Source of the DNA: Clostridiales bacterium
GTDB lineage: Bacteria; Bacillota; Clostridia; Lachnospirales; Lachnospiraceae
NCBI GenBank assembly: GCA_018374355.1
Contig: JAHAFI010000014.1
Span: forward strand, 8,435 to 72,434
Reading direction: 5' to 3'
Length of the DNA stretch: 64,000 nt
The translations under genes and the position numbers were made by a program. Every line of letters begins with the position of its first letter. Position 1 is the first letter of the stretch. Of the stretch, positions 16,222-24,453 are shown in pieces. The notes beneath the pieces were generated by a model. That model saw only the letters and a program-made list of their open reading frames with translations. It had not been told where the DNA came from and did not search any database.

Positions 16222-16980
16222 TTACTTGATAAAAAGAGTATTCAGCTCTTGATCGATTAAATCCAATTTTTCATTTGATAATTTTACGCCACTAAGTATT
16301 CCGTGATCTGTCTTGGGATCGTAGATACGTATTTTACTAACAGTCGTAATCTGCCCAACCAAAGCGATGCTTCCCTTTTTCATTCTAAAAATCTCAGATC
16401 GCATACGTTCTAAAAGGTTCTGTTCTTTTCGGGCTGCCTGAATCCGATTAGAAAGTTCAACAAGTTCCTCGGGATTTTCAATTTTTCGCTGGTCATCATC
16501 AACGATGGATTCGAGTAAATGGATCTCTTCCCAAAGATGCTTGGTGGTTGCAGAAATCTTTGCATTTAAACTTGTAAATAATTCATTTCCGAGAAAGACG
16601 TGTCCCGGTCGCAAGTGTTGAATATCTGTGTTTGGTTTAACTGATGTAAGAGGAATTACAGTTACTACGGGAGATGATTTTGCATTCTGTTTATCCAATA
16701 CAACAGCGTAATGTAGACCACCCTCTTCACTTCCAACGTTAAAGCCGAGATGAAGTTTTATTATTTCTCCTCGTTTATATCTCCTCAAACTTCTCGGATT
16801 AAACTGATTTTCAAATTCAAGGAAATTACTCCAATCTTTCAACCAATAACTTAATTTATCGCCTTTACTGGATAATTTTGGATCAGAAGAATCGATAAGA
16901 GAATCCATATAGGCAGAAAATTTCAATATAGCTTCTTCTTTGTGACGTTTCAAATCCTCTTTTGTAATATCCCTTCCCAT
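16222..16980 (-). CDS. PemK/MazF-like protein with extra N- and central regions
   Basis: 252 aa with RBS AAGGAG. A helical N-terminus (~1-60) precedes a PemK/MazF-type barrel start (RYKRGEIIKLHLGFNVGSEEGG..HYAVVLDK, ~67-97; VTVIPLTS, ~105). This is followed by a helical insert (~140-195) and the closing strand GSIALVGQITTVSKIRI (~203-220). MazF-fold toxins are ribosome-dependent or free mRNA endonucleases. No antitoxin gene is adjacent. Its place next to the repressor suggests expression in the lysogen, perhaps for superinfection defence or maintenance. RNase activity is not shown. Confidence 0.65.
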   Translation of the reverse strand: MGRDITKEDLKRHKEEAILKFSAYMDSLIDSSDPKLSSKGDKLSYWLKDWSNFLEFENQFNPRSLRRYKRGEIIKLHLGFNVGSEEGGLHYAVVLDKQNAKSSPVVTVIPLTSVKPNTDIQHLRPGHVFLGNELFTSLNAKISATTKHLWEEIHLLESIVDDDQRKIENPEELVELSNRIQAARKEQNLLERMRSEIFRMKKGSIALVGQITTVSKIRIYDPKTDHGILSGVKLSNEKLDLIDQELNTLFIK

Positions 16981-17022
16981 GTTGTTCTCCTTCCTTTTTT
17001 TGTTTTAAAACGCCGTAGCGAA

Positions 17023-17250
17023 TTAACATCCATGAGCATAAAGCTCAATAAGATCAGCATCACACGTCCGATCATAATCACCGCTTGTAATATGAAGGAG
17101 CTCGTGCTGATATGCTTCTAACCGCCTCTCATGAGTGAGACGGGAATTAAGTATTACAGAATATGTTCCGTCGCTATTTGATTTTACAAAAGCTGGAATC
17201 GTAACGGGCATATCCATGAGGTGTATATTAACATCCGGTGTCATCTCCAT
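17023..17250 (-). CDS. Small ImmA/IrrE-type metallopeptidase-like protein
   Basis: About 75 aa with a zinc-type HELLH (~residues 49-53) and a downstream acidic helix (DLIELYAHG). ImmA-type proteases cleave the phage repressor during induction of ICEBs1-like elements. The usual protein is ~130-170 aa, so this is a compact or shortened form. The start overlaps the end of the repressor gene by 23 bases, indicating coupling; the exact start (17256, 17250 or 17244) is unclear. Confidence 0.6.
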   Translation of the reverse strand: MEMTPDVNIHLMDMPVTIPAFVKSNSDGTYSVILNSRLTHERRLEAYQHELLHITSGDYDRTCDADLIELYAHGC

Positions 17251-17626
17251 CACCACTCATTCTGTCAATCATTTGTTTTACGAAGTCAATATCGTTCTTT
17301 TTTACTTTTCTGCTGGCATCAAACAATACCTTGTACTCTGGATTTTTGAACATGAATTCAGCCATTTCTCTGGCATCGTCATTGAGATAATATTGTCCTG
17401 CTGTTTCTGGAAGAAGCGTGGTTTTATCTGTTCTTCCGAGTAAATAGTCAATGTCAACATTGAAGAAATCAGCTATTTCTTCAAGGGTTTCAAAATCTGG
17501 TTCTCTATTTCCATTTTCATACATACTGATAGTGCTTTTAGATATGTTCAATTTTTCAGCTATTTCAGCTTGGGTTAAACCACTTGATGTTCTCAAAATT
17601 TTGAATACATTTTTAAAATTACCCAT
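17228..17626 (-). CDS. CI-like phage repressor (HTH_3)
   Basis: 132 aa from the ATG at 17626 (RBS AGGTGAT). The N-terminal helix-turn-helix is LRTSSGLTQAEIAEKLNISKSTISMYENGNREPDFETLEEIADFFNVDIDYLLG (~10-63). The C-terminal part is short and helical, without a LexA-type peptidase. It should bind the operators at 17659-17790, repress the early rightward promoter and control its own. The adjacent ImmA-like gene could inactivate it. Confidence 0.88.
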   Translation of the reverse strand: MGNFKNVFKILRTSSGLTQAEIAEKLNISKSTISMYENGNREPDFETLEEIADFFNVDIDYLLGRTDKTTLLPETAGQYYLNDDAREMAEFMFKNPEYKVLFDASRKVKKNDIDFVKQMIDRMSGDGDDTGC

Positions 17627-17653
17627 GTATATCACCTCACTTATATAATATGT

Positions 17654-17790
17654 ATTATACACGAAACGTGAATAAAAGTAAATATAAAAATTCACGAAAT
17701 GTGCTTGACACAGTACACGAAACGTGTATAATATAAGCATGTACACGAACAGTGTACAAAAATTTTAAAAACAAGGTACACGAAGTGTGA
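17654..17790. promoter_or_regulatory. Lysis-lysogeny switch: two promoters, five operators
   Basis: Operators with the form TACACGAA..GTGTA lie at 17659-17671, 17691-17703, 17714-17728, 17742-17756 and 17777-17790. The rightward promoter is TTGACA (17705-17710), 16 bp, TATAAT (17727-17732), with the third operator filling the spacer. The leftward promoter has a minus-strand TATAAT at 17659-17654 overlapped by the first operator. This predicts mutual control by the CI-like and Cro-like proteins. Confidence 0.85.
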
Positions 17791-17808
17791 ATATAGGAGG
17801 TGATTAAA

Positions 17809-18009
17809 ATGGTTTCGTATGGAAAACGCTTAGAAAAATTGAGAGGGGAGAAAAGCCAGTCGGAAGTGGCAAGAGATATTGGATTATCGCCTTCTGCTAT
17901 CGGGATGTACGAGACAGAGAGAAGAATTCCGAGGGATTCCATAAAAGTAAAATTGGCTCAATATTATGGAACTACAGTTCAGGCAATATTTTACGATGAC
18001 GCCACGTAA
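17809..18009 (+). CDS. Cro-like HTH regulator
   Basis: 66 aa from the ATG at 17809 (AGGAGG 8 bases upstream; the GTG at 17800 overlaps that site). It is a single HTH_3 domain: RLEKLRGEKSQSEVARDIGLSPSAIGMYETERRIPRDSIKVKLAQYYG. It is the first gene of the rightward early operon and is divergent from the repressor. It probably competes for the same operators. Confidence 0.82.
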   Translation: MVSYGKRLEKLRGEKSQSEVARDIGLSPSAIGMYETERRIPRDSIKVKLAQYYGTTVQAIFYDDAT

Positions 18010-18045
18010 TGAGACACCAAAAAGAAAGGAGGGCGAGAATAATCA

Positions 18046-18264
18046 ATGGAATTGCACAAATTAAGGATTGATGAAAACGGTGTGTGGCTTGACGAGATCT
18101 TATTAAGAGGGGTCAGATCATACAAGGTTTCGCATCCTGAAAACTCTGATATTGATGAACTGACCCTTGTAATGGACACCACGACATTACGGAATGAGAC
18201 TGGTTCCGATCTCGATCGCTTTTTCAAGCAGAGTAGAGAGCGATCCGGAAGCGATAGTCAGTAG
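18046..18264 (+). CDS. Small phage protein of unknown function
   Basis: 72 aa, acidic, with alternating strands (WLDEILLRGVRSYKVSHPEN, ELTLVMDTTTL) and a basic tail. It resembles short hypothetical proteins common beside Cro in Clostridia phages. AGGAGGG is present but far (about 14 bases) from the ATG. Its last 78 bases overlap the convergent DUF2513 gene. Confidence 0.55.
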   Translation: MELHKLRIDENGVWLDEILLRGVRSYKVSHPENSDIDELTLVMDTTTLRNETGSDLDRFFKQSRERSGSDSQ

Positions 18265-18567
18265 TGTTGGCTTGATTTTTTCCCAGACAGAAGGCGTCTT
18301 AACGGTATCAATAAATTGGTAAGCCGTCAAAGATAAGTCCTTTATTAATGGAACAGGTTGGCGTATATATCTTTTTCCAGCAACTATTACACCGGAATCC
18401 ATTAATTGTTTTATCCAGTATAATACTTCGTTTTGTGGATATTGTTGCAATTCTGTCTGAGACAATTTTACAGGATCCAGAGATGGAACAGATCCATTCA
18501 TATCCGGAGTTAAGTTATCGGCGATTGCTAAGATAATATCTCGTATACAATCAATATTTAGACGCAT
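18187..18567 (-). CDS. DUF2513-like protein
   Basis: 126 aa from the ATG at 18567 (RBS AAGGAG). It starts MRLNIDCIRDIILAI and has LTAYQFIDTVKTPSVWEKIK (~88-107), the two hallmark segments of DUF2513, a winged-helix-like family frequent near phage repressors and in stand-alone defence contexts. It ends in a small amphipathic stretch. It runs against the early operon, so it is probably expressed in the lysogen. Confidence 0.7.
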   Translation of the reverse strand: MRLNIDCIRDIILAIADNLTPDMNGSVPSLDPVKLSQTELQQYPQNEVLYWIKQLMDSGVIVAGKRYIRQPVPLIKDLSLTAYQFIDTVKTPSVWEKIKPTLLTIASGSLSTLLEKAIEIGTSLIP

Positions 18568-18723
18568 TTGGTTTCTCCTTTCTATGTACTCGGCATGGCA
18601 GTGTCTGTACGAATAGTATAAGGAAAATAATTGGAAAAGGCAACCAGCAGATTGGATATTGAGATTCAAGTGGAAAGTATAGGAAGGGATAGGAGAGGAG
18701 AAGCGGGAAAGGAGTGAGAAAGA

Positions 18724-18879
18724 GTGACTGACAAAAAGTTAGATGAAAAGGTTATAGAGGAAGCAGGAAAGCAGATTGCAGAATACATAAAAACAAACTG
18801 CCACCCATACATCACGGTTATTATCACTGCTGAACGGGTGACAGTCGTAGAGGATGTTCTTTCAATTCCTATCAAATAA
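18724..18879 (+). CDS. Small phage protein (51 aa)
   Basis: GTG start with AAAGGAG 9 bases upstream. Sequence runs VTDKKLDEKVIEEAGKQIAEY to ...VLSIPIK: a helix followed by two beta strands. Not recognised. Its stop overlaps the end of the convergent KTSC gene by 8 bases. Confidence 0.5.
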   Translation: MTDKKLDEKVIEEAGKQIAEYIKTNCHPYITVIITAERVTVVEDVLSIPIK

Positions 18880-19075
18880 TTCTTCTATAACTATGTATTT
18901 TATCCAGTCTGGACAATTCAGAACCTAAAGAACTGGCATTCATAAAGTTCTGATATTCGGAGTGCGATACATTGTAATACTGGTAGACAGCACCGTTGTG
19001 AAATTGAACTTCAAGTGTATCATTTTCCCATCCGATATTTGCAATACGGCTGGATAAAACAGGGTATCTCTGCAT
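18872..19075 (-). CDS. KTSC domain protein
   Basis: 67 aa from the ATG at 19075 (AAAGGAG 7 bases upstream). The whole protein is a KTSC domain: SSRIANIGWENDTLEVQFHNG..YQYYNVSHSEYQNFMNASSLGSEL. The family occurs fused to lysyl-tRNA synthetase or alone in phages; function unknown. It is antisense to the early operon. Confidence 0.75.
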   Translation of the reverse strand: MQRYPVLSSRIANIGWENDTLEVQFHNGAVYQYYNVSHSEYQNFMNASSLGSELSRLDKIHSYRRII

Positions 19076-19170
19076 AACAAATTCTCCTTTCATCTTACTC
19101 GGCCTGACGGGGCCTGTAAGTACAGTATAGGAGATTCGGCAGGATTTATCAACAAGAGGAGGTGAACATT

Positions 19171-19407
19171 GTGCCGGAAGTATATGTAAGCAAAAATCAA
19201 AAACGAGCCAAAATGCTTCGGAAAATTATCGACTATGGAAAAGCTGATGGAACTCCGAAAGGAGAAATGGTTAAAAAACTGGGCATTAGTACATCAGCAT
19301 TCTGTAGAAAACAGAACAATCCGGAAGATTTTACTCTGGGGGAAGTTTGGGAGCTGATGGATCTTTTGAAAGTTCCGGATGATAAGAGACTGGAGATTTT
19401 AAAGTAA
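19171..19407 (+). CDS. Small HTH-like phage protein
   Basis: 78 aa, GTG start with AGGAGG 8 bases upstream. Residues ~25-60 (TPKGEMVKKLGISTSAFCRKQNNPEDFTLGEVWELMDLLKV) look like a degenerate Cro/CI-type helix-turn-helix. Such proteins act as early regulators or excisionase partners; which one is unknown. Confidence 0.6.
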   Translation: MPEVYVSKNQKRAKMLRKIIDYGKADGTPKGEMVKKLGISTSAFCRKQNNPEDFTLGEVWELMDLLKVPDDKRLEILK

Positions 19408-19418
19408 GGAGACACAGT

Positions 19419-19607
19419 ATGAAGATATCAGAATTCATTTTATCCAGTATCGGTCTGCTGGCATCCTGCGAGGCAGAAGAGTTACTGCCGGCAGTCATTT
19501 TCGGAATACTGGCGATCATGGCTTTTCGTAAGGCTATGTGGGAATTTCAGGATGCGGAGGAAGAAGACTGGGAAGGAGGTGAGGACGATGAGAGGGGAAC
19601 GTTTTAG
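19419..19607 (+). CDS. Small membrane protein with acidic tail
   Basis: 62 aa, RBS AAGGAG. One hydrophobic segment (~residues 22-36) is followed by a strongly acidic tail (DAEEEDWEGGEDDERG). Unknown function; first of three overlapping small genes. Confidence 0.55.
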   Translation: MKISEFILSSIGLLASCEAEELLPAVIFGILAIMAFRKAMWEFQDAEEEDWEGGEDDERGTF

Positions 19608-19785
19608 ACGGTTTTACGAGAGCGCCGCAGCGTATGTGAAAGAACGCAGGGACAACGGTTCCAGTGAACATGACCTGATCTGCGGTGTGATCGGAAAGGT
19701 TACAGAGATAGACCAGAGGGAGTTTACCGGGAAGCAGCTGCGGAGGATCTTCGGGCTGGTGCTGGAAGGAGGAAGAGAAAAATGA
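19588..19785 (+). CDS. Small basic phage protein
   Basis: 65 aa from the ATG at 19588 (AAGGAGGTGAGG upstream, inside the preceding gene). Rich in Arg/Lys/Glu, mainly helical. Overlaps its upstream neighbour by 20 bases and its downstream neighbour by 4. Not recognised. Confidence 0.6.
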   Translation: MRGERFRRFYESAAAYVKERRDNGSSEHDLICGVIGKVTEIDQREFTGKQLRRIFGLVLEGGREK

Positions 19786-20093
19786 GTAAGCCAACAAGAG
19801 AAGAGATCCACAAGATCGTGGATCTGGTGATGGATATTAACGATCTGCTGGATAGCCATAAGGACAAAGGCCTGCTGAATGATATGTCTGAAGTCCAAAT
19901 AGATATTACATCTGAAAGATTTACTGTGTATATGTTCAGTAACAATCATGAAATTCTTTGCAGTTTGTGGTCGATAGAAGTTACGGTGGAAGAGGTGTGC
20001 AGGAAACTTTCCGATATACGGGATTATCTCCAACAGAAAAATGACCCCATGAGCTGCAACTCACAGGGCCGGTCCGTTATGGACAATCATTAA
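19782..20093 (+). CDS. Early phage protein, unknown function
   Basis: 103 aa; overlaps the previous stop by ATGA. A helical N-terminus (REEIHKIVDLVMDINDLLDSHKD) is followed by beta strands (VQIDITSERFTVYMFSN). Not recognised. Confidence 0.6.
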   Translation: MSKPTREEIHKIVDLVMDINDLLDSHKDKGLLNDMSEVQIDITSERFTVYMFSNNHEILCSLWSIEVTVEEVCRKLSDIRDYLQQKNDPMSCNSQGRSVMDNH

Positions 20094-20136
20094 CATCACG
20101 CCTTTATTGTAAGGCTTTGGAAGAGGAAAATCAAGT

Positions 20137-20635
20137 ATGAGAGAAGAACTTATAACAGAAAATATCGGGCTGGCCTATTACATGGCCAATAGATTTCGGA
20201 GTACACATATAGAATACGAAGAATTGGTATCGCTGGCCTTTCTGGGGCTGGTGGAGGCAGCCAATGCAAATAATCCGGAAAAGGATACCAAATTCGCTAC
20301 TTTTGCAGCAATCGTTATGCGGAATGAAATTATGCAGTTTGCAAAAAAAAGAGCGCAAGCACAAAGTAGTAACGGCTTCCCTGCAGGACGAGCTTGCTGA
20401 AGGGTTTTCTATCGAAGATACTCTTCAGGATCCGTATCGGTTCGAGGATGCCGTAGAGAAGAGGGAGACTATCCGGAACATAATGAAACGGGCAAGCCCG
20501 AGGGAAAAGGTTGTCCTGCGGATGACTTTAAGCGGTGCGACACAAACGCAGATCGGCAGGCAAATCGGATGCAGTCAGGTATCCGTATCTAAAATATTAA
20601 AAAAAATCAGAGAGAGAGGAAAAGTAAGTGCTTAA
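20137..20635 (+). pseudogene. Phage sigma-70-like factor, frameshifted at an A8 tract
   Basis: Frame 1 (20137-20400) encodes a region-2-like start: NIGLAYYMANRFRS..IEYEELVSLAFLGLVEAANAN..TKFATFAAIVMRNEIMQF. The following frame encodes regions 3-4: SLQDELAEGFSIEDTLQD and SPREKVVLRMTLSGATQTQIGRQIGCSQVSVSKILKKIRE. Removing one A from the eight As at 20343-20350 joins them into one ~165-aa protein. It could be a real mutation, a sequencing error, or a slippage site giving two products. The intact form would direct RNA polymerase to phage promoters. Confidence 0.8.
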
Positions 20636-21114
20636 CATTGAAAATAAACCGGAAACATTGATTTCCGTCCCACTCAACGACTGGGAAGAAAAAGTCCGCG
20701 ACCAGCGCAGCCTGGAAATCCTTACCACGTTGATACAGGCTAAAAAACACATAGAAATGGATACCGTGAAAGTTATCTGCGGACTGCAGATTGAGGAGCC
20801 GGAAGTCCCGGAAGGATTTGAATTTCTGGAAAACCCGGACGAGATCCCGCTGCCATGTCTGGACGAGCCGGAGGAAAGTTCCAACATTCCAATTCCATGC
20901 AGTATGCCGGACGAAGAAAATCCCCCCCCCAGATGTCTGCGCACAGGAGCCAGAGGAAAGTGATTCTGCATCCAGAAAGGGGCGGCGGAAAATAGACCGT
21001 GGAAAAGTAATGGCGCTGCATAACGCAGGGTGGAGCAATGTAAAAATTGCAGAAGAGATGGGATGCTCTGCGCGGAGCGTGTGTCAGATCGTTAAGGAGG
21101 AACAACAGAAATGA
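20628..21114 (+). pseudogene. HTH protein with acidic N-terminus, frameshifted at a C9 tract
   Basis: The first frame (20628-20963) reads ...EEPEVPEGFEFLENPDEIPLP... up to nine Cs at 20922-20930. The next frame continues ...DVCAQEPEESDSASRKGRRKIDRGKVMALHNAGWSNVKIAEEMGCSARSVCQIVKEEQQ, a resolvase-type HTH. Eight Cs would give one ~161-aa protein. Its start overlaps the sigma-like gene by 8 bases and its end overlaps the next gene by 4. Confidence 0.75.
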
Positions 21115-22061
21115 GTGAATTACAGGTTGTAGTAAGCCAGATTCCCGGCAAGATTAAATTCAATTGCGAGGAGATCCGGGATTCTTTGGCGGAACGGATG
21201 GCTCTTTATAAAGATGCAAAGTTTTCAGACGAATATAAGGCGCAGGCCAGAGCGGAGGTTGCTTCTCTGCGCAAGATCAAAAAGGCAATTGATGATAAAC
21301 GGAAAGAAGTAAAAAAGCAGTGCATGCTGCCTTACGAGGAGTTCGAAGAAAAAGCAAAGGAACTGACAGACCTGATCGATGAGCCGATCCAGTTGATCGA
21401 CAATCAGATAAAGCAAATGGAAGAACGCAGGAAAGCACAGCGCCGGGAAAAAATCCGGGAAGCTTACCAGAATGCCATTGGAGAGATGGGGGAATACCTG
21501 CCGCTGGAAAAAATTTATGACCCACGATGGGAAAACGCATCCACCACCATGAAGTCCATTCAGGATGATCTGGAAAAAGTAATCACATCTACCAGAGAAG
21601 CCGTACATACCCTGCAGTCCATGGCCTCCGATGCAGTGCCGGAAGCACTCCGCAAGTATAAATCCAGTTTAGACCTGTCCAGTGCGATTGCATATCTCAA
21701 CCAGTACGAGATGCAAAAAGTGGAGATCATGCGCCGGGAAGAAGAAAAACGCCGTCAGGAGGAGGAGCGGAAACGGCAGCAGGAAGAAGAACGCATCCGG
21801 CGGCAGGAACGTGAGCGGATCGCAGAAGAGGAACGGATCCGGAAGGAAGAGCGGGAAAAAGCACAGAGGGAGCTGGAGAAAGAAGCCGTTCAGGAAGCTG
21901 TGCAGGGATTTTTTACCGGAGAAGCAGATGACATTCTTCCATTTGAGCAGCCCAGTACCGTCACGGCATTCTACAAAATAGTAGCTACGCCGGAAGAACT
22001 GGAGCAGGTTGAAATGGCATTCAACAGTATCGGCATTTTCTTTGAGCGGAGGGATATGTAA
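21111..22061 (+). CDS. DUF1351 protein
   Basis: 316 aa. N-terminal part (SQIPGKIKFNCEEIRDSLAERM..YKDAKFSDEYKAQARAEVASLRKIKKAIDDKRKEVKK) is the DUF1351 signature seen in Firmicute phage early regions, usually just ahead of recombination genes. Residues ~200-260 form a long highly charged coiled coil of EER/QEE repeats. The family's function is unknown; a role with the ERF/SSB pair is inferred from position. Confidence 0.8.
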   Translation: MSELQVVVSQIPGKIKFNCEEIRDSLAERMALYKDAKFSDEYKAQARAEVASLRKIKKAIDDKRKEVKKQCMLPYEEFEEKAKELTDLIDEPIQLIDNQIKQMEERRKAQRREKIREAYQNAIGEMGEYLPLEKIYDPRWENASTTMKSIQDDLEKVITSTREAVHTLQSMASDAVPEALRKYKSSLDLSSAIAYLNQYEMQKVEIMRREEEKRRQEEERKRQQEEERIRRQERERIAEEERIRKEEREKAQRELEKEAVQEAVQGFFTGEADDILPFEQPSTVTAFYKIVATPEELEQVEMAFNSIGIFFERRDM

Positions 22062-22258
22062 TGGGAGACGGAATGATCCATATCAAGGCAAAACGGCGGG
22101 AATACACTGCTACAAGCACAGCAGTAAAGCTAAGACCGGATGCCTACAATACGCTGGTGGACATCTGCAATGAATCATCAATGTCACTCAGCGAGACAGC
22201 ATCCGAGATCATACTGCAGTCAGCAGACAGGATTGTATATGACAGGGAGGAACCGTAA
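22061..22258 (+). CDS. Small ribbon-helix-helix-like protein
   Basis: 65 aa, overlaps the preceding stop by 1 base. TAVKLRPDAYNTLVDICNESSMSLSETASEIILQSAD fits a ribbon-helix-helix DNA-binding fold. It lies between DUF1351 and ERF. Confidence 0.6.
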   Translation: MGDGMIHIKAKRREYTATSTAVKLRPDAYNTLVDICNESSMSLSETASEIILQSADRIVYDREEP

Positions 22259-23038
22259 ATGGGAGAAACAGCAAAACAGACACTGCCGGCAGCAGAACCG
22301 GCGATCTTCCGGGCAATTGCCGGAGTGATAGCAGATGTGGGAGCAGTCGCAAAAGATAAGATCAACAAGCAGCAGGGATTTAAATTCCGAAGCATTGACG
22401 ATGTGTATAATGCACTGCACCCGGCGCTGGCAAAAAACAAAGTATTTATTGTGCCCAGAATATTAGAACAGACCAGGGAGGTAGTCGGGAAAACCCAGAA
22501 AGGCACAAACATGACCTTGGTGATCTGCAAGATCAAGTTCACCTTCTATGCAGAGGACGGCTCCTACATAGAGTCTGTAATCATCGGTGAGGGGCTGGAT
22601 ACAGGGGACAAGGCAACCAACAAGGCCATGGCCATTGCTTATAAGTATGCCTGTTTTCAGGTTTTCTGTATTCCGACAGAGGAGATGGTGGATCCGGATG
22701 CGGAACGGCCAGAAATGGAAATGGAGCAGACTGCAGGAAAGAAGAACGGACAGACAAAGGCTTCGGATAAGAAAAAGGCGGAAGAACCGCCGAAACAGAA
22801 CCTTCCTGCAGGAACAGAAACCGGGCAGGCTGAAGCAAAACCGACAGATCCGATCACTCCAGCCATGCTGCAGACAATCCGCGCGGAGCAGGAGCGTACA
22901 GGCGTGACGGACGAGCTCATCCTCAAAAGAAAGCAGGTTAAATCAAAGAGCATTGAAACGATGACTATTGAAGAATTCAAATATATTATGAGTGTTTTTG
23001 AAATAACACCGGACAAGAAAGGAAATCAGAATGAATAG
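22259..23038 (+). CDS. ERF family single-strand annealing recombinase
   Basis: 259 aa. The ERF core spans ~residues 10-140: FKFRSIDDVYNALHPALAKN, GTNMTLVICKIKFTFYAEDGS, GEGLDTGDKATNKAMAIAYKYA. A Lys/Glu/Pro-rich linker and a small C-terminal helical domain follow. ERF proteins form rings on single-stranded DNA and anneal complementary strands in phage recombination and genome circularisation. It is adjacent to SSB and the ERCC4 nuclease, forming a recombination module. Confidence 0.9.
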   Translation: MGETAKQTLPAAEPAIFRAIAGVIADVGAVAKDKINKQQGFKFRSIDDVYNALHPALAKNKVFIVPRILEQTREVVGKTQKGTNMTLVICKIKFTFYAEDGSYIESVIIGEGLDTGDKATNKAMAIAYKYACFQVFCIPTEEMVDPDAERPEMEMEQTAGKKNGQTKASDKKKAEEPPKQNLPAGTETGQAEAKPTDPITPAMLQTIRAEQERTGVTDELILKRKQVKSKSIETMTIEEFKYIMSVFEITPDKKGNQNE

Positions 23039-23456
23039 CGTACAATTGACCGGACGTCTAACAAGGGATCCGGAGGTCAGATACACAGATGGCGGTCTTT
23101 CCATTGCCCGGTTTACCCTGGCGGTGAACCGTCGGTTCAAACAGGAGGGTGGGCCGGATGCAGATTTCATCCGCTGCGTGGCATTCGGGAAGACGGCGGA
23201 ATTCATTGAAAAATATTTCACCCAGGGCAGGAAGATGGATCTGAACGGGCGGATCCAGACAGGATCTTACACGAATCAGGAAGGAAACAAAGTGTTTACT
23301 ACGGACATTGTTGTGGAAAATGTAGAGTTTGGAGAAAGTAAGGGGGCGCAGTCCCAGAATACAGGAGGAAATTCCAGACAGGAAAATGCCATGGATCCGG
23401 GAGACGGGTTCATGAATATTCCGGAAGGGATTGACGAGGAACTGCCTTTTACATAA
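23031..23456 (+). CDS. ssb: Phage single-stranded DNA-binding protein
   Basis: 141 aa. The OB fold starts MNSVQLTGRLTRDPEVRYTDGG, then FIRCVAFGKTAEFIEKYFTQGRKMDLNGRIQTGSYTNQEG. The C-terminus IDEELPFT is the acidic interaction tail. It overlaps the ERF gene by 8 bases. It coats phage replication intermediates and partners ERF. Confidence 0.95.
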   Translation: MNSVQLTGRLTRDPEVRYTDGGLSIARFTLAVNRRFKQEGGPDADFIRCVAFGKTAEFIEKYFTQGRKMDLNGRIQTGSYTNQEGNKVFTTDIVVENVEFGESKGAQSQNTGGNSRQENAMDPGDGFMNIPEGIDEELPFT

Positions 23457-23468
23457 GGATGTGACAGC

Positions 23469-23969
23469 ATGATTATACAGATCGACAGCCGGGAAAAGGC
23501 CCGGGCAATAACAAAGATTGTGGAAGAATTTGATAAACATGGAATCAGCCATCCGGTATCAAAACTGATGGTAGGGGACTATATGAACTATGATAATCCC
23601 CGGCTGATCGTGGACAGGAAACAGAATCTTTCCGAATTATGCTGCAATGTGACGGGAGACCACGAGCGGTTCAGGAAAGAAGTGCTGCTCGCCCAGAAGA
23701 ATGAGATCCAGCTCATATTTCTCTGTGAGCATGGAAAAGGGATCTCGCAGCTTTCCGATGTGATCTGGTGGGACAATCCCCGGAGATGGAAACGGCAGAA
23801 AAACAAAGATACCGGGCGGTGGGAAGAGGTGGAGACGAAGGCAACTACAGGTGAAACCCTCTACAATATCCTTTCCACGTTTGAGCGGAAGTATGGCTGC
23901 CGGTTCTTGTTCTGTGACAAAGAACAGACCGGAGCGGAGATCATCCGGATATTGAGGGATGGCTTATGA
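23469..23969 (+). CDS. ERCC4-domain nuclease
   Basis: 166 aa. IIQIDSREKARA at the start, GDYMNY (~36), VDRKQNLSELCCNV (~47) and ERFRKEVLLAQK follow the ERCC4 (XPF/Mus81) GDx..ERK-like catalytic layout, with DRK as the core. These are structure-specific nucleases; in phages they probably process recombination or replication forks. The start overlaps nothing; the end overlaps the CHC2 gene by 4 bases. Confidence 0.85.
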   Translation: MIIQIDSREKARAITKIVEEFDKHGISHPVSKLMVGDYMNYDNPRLIVDRKQNLSELCCNVTGDHERFRKEVLLAQKNEIQLIFLCEHGKGISQLSDVIWWDNPRRWKRQKNKDTGRWEEVETKATTGETLYNILSTFERKYGCRFLFCDKEQTGAEIIRILRDGL

Positions 23970-24448
23970 CAAAAGAAGAGATCAAACAGCGGTATTCCAT
24001 GCGGGATATTGCGGGACAGTACGGATTCCATCCAAACCGGGCAGGGTTTATCTCCTGCCCGTTCCATTCAGGGGACCGGGATGCGTCCATGAAAATCTAT
24101 GACCGGGACTTCCACTGTTTTGGCTGCGGCGCAAATGGGGACATCTTTGACTTCATCCAGCGGATGGATAGTGTGGATTTTAAGGAGGCCTTCCAGTCAC
24201 TTGGCGGAACTTATGAGAAACCGACATTTGCTTCTAAATTAGCGGTATACCGGGCGCAGAAACGAGCAGAGATGAGACAAAAGAAGGAATGGCAGAGAAT
24301 GGAAGAGATTGTGAGAAATTCTCTCATGATCGGAGCTTTCCGGTGGGGAGTGGAGCATAATCCGCCATTGTCGGACGCATGGTGCGAGAATTATAACAGG
24401 CTGCAGTATCAGTTATATCTGCAGGAAGAATTGACAGAAGAGAGGTGA
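23966..24448 (+). CDS. CHC2 zinc-finger (primase N-terminal) protein
   Basis: 160 aa. CPFHSGDRDASMKIYDRDFHCFGCGANGDIFDFIQ (~residues 30-64) is a complete CHC2 zinc ribbon of the DnaG type. There is no TOPRIM domain in this gene. It probably recognises template sites for priming, in partnership with the following ATPase. Confidence 0.88.
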   Translation: MTKEEIKQRYSMRDIAGQYGFHPNRAGFISCPFHSGDRDASMKIYDRDFHCFGCGANGDIFDFIQRMDSVDFKEAFQSLGGTYEKPTFASKLAVYRAQKRAEMRQKKEWQRMEEIVRNSLMIGAFRWGVEHNPPLSDAWCENYNRLQYQLYLQEELTEER

Positions 24449-24453
24449 GAGGC

